The notes beneath the pieces are model-generated. The model searched no databases, was not told the DNA's origin, and was given only the letters and a program-made list of their open reading frames with translations. The position numbers were made by a program, and so were the translations under genes. Positions 9,084 to 16,238 of a DNA stretch of 64,000 nt are shown here, piece by piece. Origin of the DNA: Caulobacter sp. FWC2 (lineage in GTDB: Bacteria > Pseudomonadota > Alphaproteobacteria > Caulobacterales > Caulobacteraceae); the NCBI RefSeq assembly GCF_002742625.1, contig NZ_PEBF01000001.1, positions 3,224,001-3,288,000 of the forward strand. The letters are read 5' to 3'. The stretch's first letter is position 1; every line of letters starts with the position of its first letter.

Positions 9084-9115
9084 AAAAAAAGCGGCGCGCC
9101 ATTCAGGCGCGCCGC
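9084..9115 (-). terminator. Rho-independent terminator after the TonB receptor gene
   Basis: On the minus strand, a perfect 10-bp GC stem (GCGGCGCGCC / GGCGCGCCGC, 9091-9115, 5-nt loop) is followed by seven T residues (9084-9090). It lies 85 bp beyond the stop of the receptor gene and just before the lacI start, so the two are separate transcription units. Confidence 0.9.
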
Positions 9116-9199
9116 CGGTCGCAGAGGCGACGAGGATCCCAGGAAGAGGGAGGAAATCCCGGGAGGGCGCGGTGCAATCGACCGCGCTAAGATTCGCGC

Positions 9200-11491
9200 C
9201 TAGAAGCCCATCCGCGCGCGGATGCCGACATAGCGCTTGGAGTTTCGCGGCAGCAATTGAGCGACCGCGCCGGCGTTGGACGAGCCGGTATAGCCGAGAG
9301 AGCTGGCATAGTGCTGGTCGAACAGATTGTTGACGAACAGAGCCACCCGGTAGTTGCCCTCGTCGCGGCCGGCGACGCCGATGCTGGCATTGACCACGCC
9401 ATAGGCCTTCTGACGCGAGATCGGTGTCCCCAGGAGGTCAAGCATGACCGCGCTCTGATGCGTGTACTCGGCCGTCACGAAGCCGTCGAAGGGCAGGCTC
9501 GGCAACGCGACATCGTACGCGCCAGCCAGCGAGTACTTGAACTTCGGCGAGTTGGCCAAGGACTTGCCCGACAGGTCCTGGAAGTTCGAAGCGCCCACGG
9601 GCCGGCAACCCAGCGCGAGCGTCTGATTGGTGTAGCAAGGCGCATTGGCGAATTCACGGATCGTCGCGTCGGTATAGGCGGCCGAGGCGTCGATGCGCAG
9701 GGCGCGCACCGGCTTGGCCGAGATCTCGACCTCGACGCCCTTGCTGCGCAGCGAACCGACATTGCTCAGCTGGGGCACGATCGTGCCGTCGGGCTGGGTG
9801 ACACCGCCCTGGGCCTGGAAGTCGGTGAAGTCGGTCAGGAACCCCGTGACATTAAGCTGGACGCGGTTTTCCAGGACCCGGCTTTTAAGGCCTAGCTCGT
9901 AAGCCTTGCTCGTCTCGGGACGCACCGGCTTGGCCGCCCGCCCAGGATTGAAGCCGGTGGAGATGTCGAAACCCTGGCCCTTGTAGCCCGTCGACAGCGA
10001 GGCATAGGCCATGACGTTTTCAGCCAGGTCCTGGCGCAGCGCCACCTTGTAGGTGACGTGGTCGTCCTTGGCCTTGCCCGAACAGACCGACAGACATGAG
10101 GCGTTGTTGGCCGGCGGCGTCGCCGTCGGCGTGCTGTTGACGAATGTCGCCGCGATGACCTCGTGGTTGAAGCGCACACCGCCGTCCAGGTGGGTCTTCT
10201 CACCGATGTGGTAGGTCATCTGGGTGAAGGCGGCCATGGTCTTGGTGCTCGCGGTCGCCGCCCAGCTCGTCGCTGCGTTCGGGCCGCGCGCGTAGGAACG
10301 ATCGGAGTCCCCGTCGGCGTAGAACAAGGCGAACAGGTAGTCGAGCTTGCGCGCGCCGCTCGAAACCAACCGCAGTTCCTGCGTGAAGTTCGTCGAGTGG
10401 AACGGGCCGCCGGCCGTGGAGCCGCTAGGCAGGATGCTCGTCGGGTCGGCCGCGTTCAGCAGCGTCGGCGAGCCGAGCGTGTCCAGGTCCTCCAGGAAGC
10501 GGAAGCGCCAGTCCTGGTAGCTGGTAATCGACACCAGGTTGGCGCCGCCCAGATCGAGGCTGGCGCGACCGTTCAGCATGGTCTGCTTGCTGGTGTTCTT
10601 CGGCTCGGTGTCGATGCGGATCTTGTAGTTGTCGTCTCCTGGCGTCAGGCCCACGGCCGACAGGGCGAGCGGCGCGCCGAAGGCGACGGCGCCCGGATTG
10701 ATGCTCCGGAACGTGCGGACCTGGCCATCGGTCTTGGTGTTCGTGTGCGAAGCCGTCAGGGCGATGTTGAGATTGTCGGTCGGGTCCAGCTCGAGACGGC
10801 CGCGCACGCCGTAGGACCGGTCGCCGTTCAGCTTGTGGCCGGTGTTGAGGTTGCGGATATAGCCGTCACGATCACCATAGAAGGCGTTGAGGCGGAAGCC
10901 GGCCTTGTCGGAGATCGGGCCCGAAACCATCCCTTCCACGCGCTTTTCGCCATCGCTGGTCAGGGTTCCGCCGACCGAGCCGGTCAGGGTCTTGGTCGGC
11001 TTCTGGGTGACGATGTTGATGACGCCGGCGGCGGCGTTCTTGCCAAACAGCGTGCCCTGCGGGCCGCGCAGGACTTCAAGTCGGGCGATGTCGTTGAGGC
11101 CGGAGAAGGCCTGAGCCTGCTGCAGCAAGGCGACGTCATCGACCACGACCGCGACGCTGGGTTCGATGCCGATGCTGAACGAGAAGGTGCCGATTCCGCG
11201 CAGGTTGATGCTGTTGCCGGTGGCGTTGGTGTTTTCCGTGACCGTCAGGCTGGGCGAGACGCGGACCACATCCGTCACTTGGACGACGTTCCGCGCTTCC
11301 AGTTGCTCGCTGCTGACGGCGCTGACGGCGGCGGGCACGTCCTGCAGGTTCTGTTCGCGCTTTTGCGCGGTGACGATGATCTCGTCGAGCGCCACGGCCT
11401 GGTTGGCCGGCTGTTGCGCGGTCTGCGCCAGAGCCTGGCCGGAAGCCGCGATCATGGCGGCGCTCGCCATCCAAAGAAGACGCCTGTTCAT
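9200..11491 (-). CDS. TonB-dependent outer-membrane receptor
   Basis: 763 residues. Signal peptide (MNRRLLWMASAAMIAASGQALAQ), a TonB-box-like DEIIVTAQKR near residue 37, a plug domain with 'VEVLRGPQGTLFGKNAAAGVINIVT'-type core, and a 22-strand barrel ending in ...RYVGIRARMGF with terminal aromatic F. It is of the Fe/oligosaccharide receptor class common in Caulobacter and sphingomonads. AGGAGGGG lies directly before the ATG. The setting between GH3, LacI and GntR/GH2 genes implies uptake of an oligosaccharide rather than a siderophore (inference). It is divergent from the GntR gene, sharing a 200-bp promoter region. Confidence 0.92.
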   Translation of the reverse strand: MNRRLLWMASAAMIAASGQALAQTAQQPANQAVALDEIIVTAQKREQNLQDVPAAVSAVSSEQLEARNVVQVTDVVRVSPSLTVTENTNATGNSINLRGIGTFSFSIGIEPSVAVVVDDVALLQQAQAFSGLNDIARLEVLRGPQGTLFGKNAAAGVINIVTQKPTKTLTGSVGGTLTSDGEKRVEGMVSGPISDKAGFRLNAFYGDRDGYIRNLNTGHKLNGDRSYGVRGRLELDPTDNLNIALTASHTNTKTDGQVRTFRSINPGAVAFGAPLALSAVGLTPGDDNYKIRIDTEPKNTSKQTMLNGRASLDLGGANLVSITSYQDWRFRFLEDLDTLGSPTLLNAADPTSILPSGSTAGGPFHSTNFTQELRLVSSGARKLDYLFALFYADGDSDRSYARGPNAATSWAATASTKTMAAFTQMTYHIGEKTHLDGGVRFNHEVIAATFVNSTPTATPPANNASCLSVCSGKAKDDHVTYKVALRQDLAENVMAYASLSTGYKGQGFDISTGFNPGRAAKPVRPETSKAYELGLKSRVLENRVQLNVTGFLTDFTDFQAQGGVTQPDGTIVPQLSNVGSLRSKGVEVEISAKPVRALRIDASAAYTDATIREFANAPCYTNQTLALGCRPVGASNFQDLSGKSLANSPKFKYSLAGAYDVALPSLPFDGFVTAEYTHQSAVMLDLLGTPISRQKAYGVVNASIGVAGRDEGNYRVALFVNNLFDQHYASSLGYTGSSNAGAVAQLLPRNSKRYVGIRARMGF

Positions 11492-11691
11492 TTCCCCTCC
11501 TGTTTTTTAGCGAACGGTCTATCCGATCGATCGCGCTTAATCTGTCTTACCAATTCTTGGGGTTACGGATGAGCGTCAACCTCTTTTTGCCTGACAACTG
11601 GGGCGATCCAGACCACTATTGGTGGGCGCGCCGACCGGCTGACTGCTCGGACGCGCCCAAGCAACGCTGACGATGACGGGGGAGACACGGG
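11492..11691. promoter_or_regulatory. Divergent TonB receptor / GntR promoter with FadR-type half-sites
   Basis: 200 bp between divergent starts. The minus strand at 11540-11554 reads ATTGGTAAGACAGAT, which fits the GntR/FadR-family core GT-N3-AC with flanking ATTGG. A small dyad CCAA-TTC-TTGG lies at 11550-11560. ATTGGT/ACCAAT half-sites recur upstream of the GH3 and GH2 genes. The most likely binder is the GntR protein encoded next door. Confidence 0.5.
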
Positions 11692-12495
11692 ATGATGGCT
11701 CGCGCAAAGGGGGGCGCCGAAAGGACGATCCTCGCCGCTGACAGCGCCGCGAGCGGAGATCGCATCTACCAAAGATTGGCCCGGCGCATCTTCGATGAGC
11801 TGATCGCTGGGCGTTACGAGGTCGGCAGCCGGCTGCCCGCCGAGCGCGAGCTCTGCGCTGAGTACGGCGCCAGTCGCCCCGCGGTGCGCGAGGCGCTGAT
11901 TGCGCTAGAGGTCCAGGGCTACATCGATATTCGCGTGGGCTCAGGCGCCTATGTTCGCCGCCTGCCCGGCCGGGAAGATCACCCTGGCTTCGCGATCACC
12001 GCCTTCGAGCTCACCGAGACGCGCCTGGCGTTCGAGGGGGAAGCGGCGGCCCTGGCCGCCAATCACATCAACGACGACGAGATCGCCCATCTTGACGCGC
12101 TGCTGGATGACATGGCGGCCGAAAACCTCCGCCCCAAGGTGACCGAGGACGCCGACCGGGCGTTCCACATGACCATCGCCCGGGCCACCCGCAATGCGGG
12201 GATCGTCCTGACCATCGAGGAATTGTGGCGCCTGCGCTCGACCTCGCCGGCTTGCGCGCTGCTCCACAACAAGGCCCGCAGCGCCAAGATCCGCCCCGTC
12301 GTGGCCGAGCACCGCCGCATCGTCGAGGCGCTCAAGGCCCGGGATCCGCAAGCCGCCAGGGCCGCCATGCGCGCCCACCTCGCCGCCGTGATGGATCACC
12401 TGCTTTTCACCACCGAGGAGCTGGCGCTGGAGGAAGCGCGCCGGACGGCCGCTGGCGTACGAGCGCGCTTTTCGGCCACCACCCAAGAAACCTGA
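11692..12495 (+). CDS. GntR-family (FadR/FCD) regulator, UxuR/ExuR-like
   Basis: 267 residues. Winged helix at residues 24-85 ('IYQRLARRIFDELIAGRYEVGSRLPAERELCAEYGASRPAVREALIALEVQGYIDIRVGSGAYV') followed by an all-helical FCD ligand domain with candidate metal-binding residues D..H in 'DADRAFHMTIARATRN' and two later His ('EHRRIVEAL', 'MRAHLAAVMDHL'). 'GRYEVGSRLPAERELCAEYGASRPAVREALI' is the FadR-subfamily signature. FCD proteins of this type in E. coli (UxuR, ExuR) sense hexuronate intermediates. A decayed uxuA lies 2.8 kb downstream and the local half-sites resemble the UxuR/ExuR operator, which supports a hexuronate-related effector. ATG at 11692 or 11695; GGGGGAG precedes. Confidence 0.88.
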   Translation: MMARAKGGAERTILAADSAASGDRIYQRLARRIFDELIAGRYEVGSRLPAERELCAEYGASRPAVREALIALEVQGYIDIRVGSGAYVRRLPGREDHPGFAITAFELTETRLAFEGEAAALAANHINDDEIAHLDALLDDMAAENLRPKVTEDADRAFHMTIARATRNAGIVLTIEELWRLRSTSPACALLHNKARSAKIRPVVAEHRRIVEALKARDPQAARAAMRAHLAAVMDHLLFTTEELALEEARRTAAGVRARFSATTQET

Positions 12496-12528
12496 CTGAC
12501 CAATTTCCAAAATTGATCTGGCAGATTT
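12496..12528. promoter_or_regulatory. Operator cluster upstream of the GH2 gene
   Basis: CTGACCAATTT (12496-12506) is the same 11-mer found in both arms of the GH3-promoter inverted repeat. It overlaps a perfect dyad CAATTT-CCA-AAATTG (12501-12515), followed by a second UxuR-like stretch ATTGATCTGGCAGAT (12512-12526). It is placed just after the GntR stop and about 65-95 bp before the GH2 leader start, as expected for GntR control of GH2. Confidence 0.6.
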
Positions 12529-12590
12529 AATCGCAGGCGCTAAGCTCGACCCAACGCCTCCATGAAGGTGGCGACTGGGAGGGCGTGCCG

Positions 12591-12683
12591 ATGAAACGAC
12601 TGCTGCTGGCCACGGCGATGCTGGGCCTCATCACGCCGGCGATCGTCCGGGCCGAGTCGCCCGCTCCCCCGCGCGCACCGTGA
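12591..12683 (+). pseudogene. Signal-peptide leader of the GH2 gene, out of frame
   Basis: A 30-codon frame preceded by a good ribosome site (GGGAGGG) encodes MKRLLLATAMLGLITPAIVRA-ESPAPPRAP, a typical Sec signal peptide with an A-x-A-like cut site. It ends in a TGA at 12681 that overlaps the GTG at which the GH2 domain frame opens. The GH2 frame has no ribosome site or other start of its own upstream. One extra base before 12680, for example in the C5 run at 12666-12670, would fuse the two. Either a one-base loss has broken the secreted enzyme, the base call is wrong, or the pair is translationally coupled. Confidence 0.7.
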
Positions 12684-15280
12684 CCGCCCTGACCGAGAAC
12701 TGGCGCTTTCGCCAGGACGACGCCCTGAGCGGCGCGGAAAATCCGGCCTTCGACGATCATGACTGGCAGTCCGTCGCCGTGCCGCACACCTGGAACCGGG
12801 TCGGCCTCTATCTGCCCGGTCCGACCGAGCGCACGCACAAGGCCGAGACCATCAACAAGACCCAGGGCGTGGGCTGGTACCGGCTAGCGTTCGCCGCGCC
12901 CAAGCTGGAGGGCCGCCGCGCCTACCTGCAGTTCGACGCGGCCAGCCGGGCCGCCAAGGTCTGGCTGAATGGGGTGTATCTGGGCGAACATCAGGGCGGC
13001 TTCTCGCGCTTCCGCCTCGACGCCACCGACGCCCTGCGCGGCGAGGGCCAGAACCTCCTGGTCGTGCGCACCGACAACAGCAAGCCCGCGCCGGGGGCCT
13101 CGACGGCCGACAACCTGCCCCTGACCGGCGACTTCTTCCTGCACGGCGGCCTCTACCGACCCGTCAGCCTGGTCCTCACCAACGCCGCCCATTTCGACAT
13201 GCTCGATTTCGGCGGCGCCGGCGTCTATGCGAGCACCATCAAGCTTTCGCCCGCGAAGGCCGAAATCCAGGTTCGCGCCAAACTCAGAAACGAGATGGCG
13301 GGGACCTTGGCCGCCCGCGTGATCACCAAGCTGTATGACGCCGCGGGTAGGGTGGCCGCTCAGGCCAGCGCCACCGCGGCCCTCCCCGGCAAGGGCGCCC
13401 AAGAGGTCCCCGTCACCCTGTCGCTGACCAATCCGCATCTGTGGAACGGCGTGGCCGATCCCTACCTCTACCGATTGGAGACCGATCTGGTCGCCGCCGA
13501 CGGCAAGGTGCTCGACCGGGTGTCGACGCCGTTCGGCGTGCGCCAGATGGCGTTCGACCACGATCGCGGCTTTCTGTTGAATGGAAAGCCCTATCGGCTG
13601 CACGGAGTCGGCTACCACCAGGACCGCGAGGGCAAGGGCTGGGCGATCAGCCCCGCCGATGTCGAGGACGACATGGCCACCCTGCGCGAGATGGGCGCCA
13701 ACACCCTTCGCCTGACGCACTACCAGCACGGCCAGGTCATCCACGACCTGGCGGACAAGTATGGCTTCGTGCTTTGGGACGAAATCCCGCTGGTCTCGGC
13801 CTGGACGCTGGGCGGGGCGCTCGAGCCGACCCCTGCCCTGATCGAGAACGCGCGCCAGCAGCTCAAGGAACTGATCCGGCAGAACTACAATCACGCCTCG
13901 GTCGCCACCTGGGGCATCGCCAACGAAGTCGACTTCGGCAACTCCTTCCCCGCCTTCCTGACCGGCTACAAGGACGGCAAGGCGCCCGATCCGATGCCCC
14001 TGCTGAAATCGCTGAACGCCCTGGCCCATGAGGAAGACCCTGGCCGCCCCACGGCGCTGGCGACGTGTTGCGAGGGCCGGGTCTTCGCCGCCGGTGTCGA
14101 CGTCCCGACCACCGCCGAGGCCGCCGACCTGGGCGGCGCCAATCGCTATTTCGGCTGGTACTTCGGCGCGCCCGATGACCTGGGTCCCCACCTGGACGCC
14201 CTCCGCGCCAAGCGTCCGCGCCAGCCGCTGTCGGTGACCGAGTATGGCGCCGGCGGCGGCGTGACCATCCATACCGACGACGTTCTGGGCGGCCCGATCG
14301 ATTCCCGCGGTCGAGCGCAGCCCGAGGAGTATGAAAGCTACATTCACGAGACCGCCTGGGCGGCCCTGTCGCAACGCCCCTATCTTTGGGGAACATGGCT
14401 TTGGAACGCCTTCGACTTCGCCACCACGATCCGTCACGAGGGCGACGCCGACGACATCAACACCAAGGGCCTGGTCACCTACGACCGTAAGATCCGCAAG
14501 GACGCCTGGTACTTCTACAAGGCCAATTGGGCGACAACGCCCACGGTGCACATCAACGGCCGGCGCTATGTCGATCGCGCCTATCCCGTCGCCGATGTGC
14601 GGGTCTACTCGAACGGCGTGGCGACCGAGCTGACGCTGAACGGCCGCTCGCTGGGATCGCTTCGCGACTGTCCGCAGCGGATCTGCGTCTGGCCGGCCGT
14701 GCGCCTGGCGCCGGGCGACAACGTCCTGACCGCCCGCGCCGATTTCGGCGGCCGCTCCGTCGAGGACCGCATCACCTGGAAGCGCCCCGCCGACACCGCT
14801 GCGCCTTTCCGCATTGACGCCGGCGCGATCGTCGGCGCGGGCAAGTCCGCGACCTTCGGCTCAGACGCGTTCTTCAAGGGCGGCGAGGCTCAGTCGGCCA
14901 ACGCCCCGGCCGACTACGGACGTCCCGCCGCGCGAGCCCAGATCAGCGGCGCCGACGAGATCGACGTGGCTGCCAGCTATCGCCAGGGCCGCTTCGCCTA
15001 TGCGATCCCGGTCGCGCCGGGCCGCTATCGCGTGAGCCTGACCTTCGTTGAGCCCAAGCTGGCGAGCGACGAGCGGCGCTTCGACGTCGTCGCCAACGGC
15101 GCGCCGATGCTGAGCGATCTTGACGTCTCCGCGCAGGCCGGTGGTCCGCTCAAGGCGCTGATCAAGACGTTCGAGACCAACGCCGGCGACCAGGGCCTGA
15201 CACTGGCGTTCAACCCCACCAAGGGCGAGGCGATCGTCTCGGCGATCGAGGTCACCCCCCTTCCCGCCTCCAAGCCATAG
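12680..15280 (+). CDS. Glycoside hydrolase family 2 (beta-galactosidase/glucuronidase type) with malectin-like C-terminus
   Basis: 866 residues from the GTG at 12680. Order of domains: GH2 sugar-binding jelly roll (about 5-185, 'DDHDWQSVAVPHTWN'), immunoglobulin-like domain (about 190-295), TIM barrel (about 300-600, 'FLLNGKPYRLHGVGYHQDREGKGWAIS'), Ig-like region, and a malectin-like carbohydrate-binding domain (about 710-860, 'YRVSLTFVEPKLASDERRFDVVANG'). Predicted acid/base E416 in WGIANEVD and nucleophile E521 in VTEYGAG are intact, so the enzyme core is not degraded. The natural start is probably the signal-peptide ATG at 12591, which is out of frame. Adjacent to a GntR regulator and an operator cluster. 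Substrate is likely a beta-galactoside or beta-glucuronide. Confidence 0.88.
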   Translation: MTALTENWRFRQDDALSGAENPAFDDHDWQSVAVPHTWNRVGLYLPGPTERTHKAETINKTQGVGWYRLAFAAPKLEGRRAYLQFDAASRAAKVWLNGVYLGEHQGGFSRFRLDATDALRGEGQNLLVVRTDNSKPAPGASTADNLPLTGDFFLHGGLYRPVSLVLTNAAHFDMLDFGGAGVYASTIKLSPAKAEIQVRAKLRNEMAGTLAARVITKLYDAAGRVAAQASATAALPGKGAQEVPVTLSLTNPHLWNGVADPYLYRLETDLVAADGKVLDRVSTPFGVRQMAFDHDRGFLLNGKPYRLHGVGYHQDREGKGWAISPADVEDDMATLREMGANTLRLTHYQHGQVIHDLADKYGFVLWDEIPLVSAWTLGGALEPTPALIENARQQLKELIRQNYNHASVATWGIANEVDFGNSFPAFLTGYKDGKAPDPMPLLKSLNALAHEEDPGRPTALATCCEGRVFAAGVDVPTTAEAADLGGANRYFGWYFGAPDDLGPHLDALRAKRPRQPLSVTEYGAGGGVTIHTDDVLGGPIDSRGRAQPEEYESYIHETAWAALSQRPYLWGTWLWNAFDFATTIRHEGDADDINTKGLVTYDRKIRKDAWYFYKANWATTPTVHINGRRYVDRAYPVADVRVYSNGVATELTLNGRSLGSLRDCPQRICVWPAVRLAPGDNVLTARADFGGRSVEDRITWKRPADTAAPFRIDAGAIVGAGKSATFGSDAFFKGGEAQSANAPADYGRPAARAQISGADEIDVAASYRQGRFAYAIPVAPGRYRVSLTFVEPKLASDERRFDVVANGAPMLSDLDVSAQAGGPLKALIKTFETNAGDQGLTLAFNPTKGEAIVSAIEVTPLPASKP

Positions 15281-15297
15281 GAAGCCCTGACGTATCG

Positions 15298-15595
15298 ATG
15301 ACGCAAACCATGCGCTGGTCCGGGTCCCGCCGATCCGGTCTAGCTGGCCGGTATCCGACAGGCTGCGCCACGGTGGTCACGGCCCTGCACGAGATCCCTA
15401 ACCACGCTGCGTGGCCCGCGCCTGATCGCGAGCGCCGCGCCATGATCGAGGCCGCCGGGCTGGGCTGGGCGGTGCTCGAGAGCCCGCCAGCCCATGAGGA
15501 CCTCAAGACCGGCGCTCCCCGATGGGACGAACTTGTCGAGAACTACAAGAGTCCGTCGCAGGATCGCTATCTGGCCGAGACCTTCACCCGTGCAA
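15298..15595 (+). pseudogene. uxuA: Decayed 5' remnant of uxuA (mannonate dehydratase)
   Basis: The translation keeps UxuA N-terminal blocks: MTQTMRW, VVTALHEIPN, AMIEAAGLGWAVLES-P-HEDLKTGAPR and LVENYK, then loses similarity near 15590. Between 15323 and 15364 the expected UxuA sequence is found one frame over (GPADPV, a TAG stop at 15341, then LAGIRQA), so two compensating indels have occurred. The catalytic remainder of the 390-400-residue enzyme is absent. Mannonate dehydratase makes 2-keto-3-deoxygluconate from D-mannonate in glucuronate breakdown. Its presence 18 bp after the GH2 gene suggests the ancestral locus handled glucuronate-containing sugars. Confidence 0.82.
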
Positions 15596-15730
15596 GGACG
15601 CGGAAGCCTGGTCGATCTCGTAAGTCGCGCGCGCCGGGCAACGATCGGCTCGTGAGAACGCTATCCCTCGCGCGACGCGGCGGCCCAGGTTGTTGGGGCG
15701 GCCCGGACGCCAGCCGACGGAGGATCGACC

Positions 15731-16102
15731 ATGGAAAAGACCGAAGCCAAGAGTTCCGAGATCCTCGGAATGGACCTGACGGGTCTGAAAGGCGTGAAGC
15801 TGGGAACGGTGCGGGAGTTCTTCATCGAACCGTCCATAGGCCAGATCACGTTCCTGATCGTCGAACGCTCCAGCTTCATGGGCGGATCGGGCAAGTATCA
15901 CCCCGTGCCCTGGTCGGTTGTCCGCCATGACCCGATCGCCAAGGCGTTCCAGGCCGAACTTTCGAAGGACCAGTTCAAGGCCTCTCCCAGCTACGACCGC
16001 GCCCAACTGGCCGCTGACGGCTACGGCTGGGACGACCAGTCAGCCAAATACTTCGAAGCGGCGCTGAATCCCGACCCTGCTGTGGCCATGGCGCCCAGCT
16101 AG
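15731..16102 (+). CDS. PRC-barrel domain protein
   Basis: 123 residues, no signal peptide or membrane segment. Residues 6-75 fit the PRC-barrel beta fold ('KSSEILGMDLTGLKGVKLGTVREFFIEPSIGQITFLIVERSSF' then 'HPVPWSVVRHD'); the C-terminus is a short helical tail. PRC-barrel proteins of this type are often stress-linked in alphaproteobacteria, but their role is mostly unknown. GGAGG sits 8 bp before the ATG. It lies alone between the uxuA remnant and the receptor/sigma cluster; no EcfG-type promoter was seen directly upstream. Confidence 0.8.
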   Translation: MEKTEAKSSEILGMDLTGLKGVKLGTVREFFIEPSIGQITFLIVERSSFMGGSGKYHPVPWSVVRHDPIAKAFQAELSKDQFKASPSYDRAQLAADGYGWDDQSAKYFEAALNPDPAVAMAPS

Positions 16103-16238
16103 GCGACCTTTACGACCTTCGACTTTGACCACTGGGACAAGTTCTAGAACCAGTAGCCGGCCGTCGAACTGTCGTCGGACTGTCATACCCGCTCGCTAAG
16201 GAAACCTCGGCTTTGAGCCGCGCGCCCTCCCGCTTGGC

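Noticed and set aside
12884..14551. A 555-residue minus-strand frame over the GH2 gene
   Set aside because: Antisense shadow of an intact GH2 catalytic domain; no family features.
15600..15930. Continuation of the uxuA-remnant frame
   Set aside because: After about 15590 the translation is Arg/Gly-rich with no UxuA similarity, and it overlaps the PRC-barrel gene in another frame.
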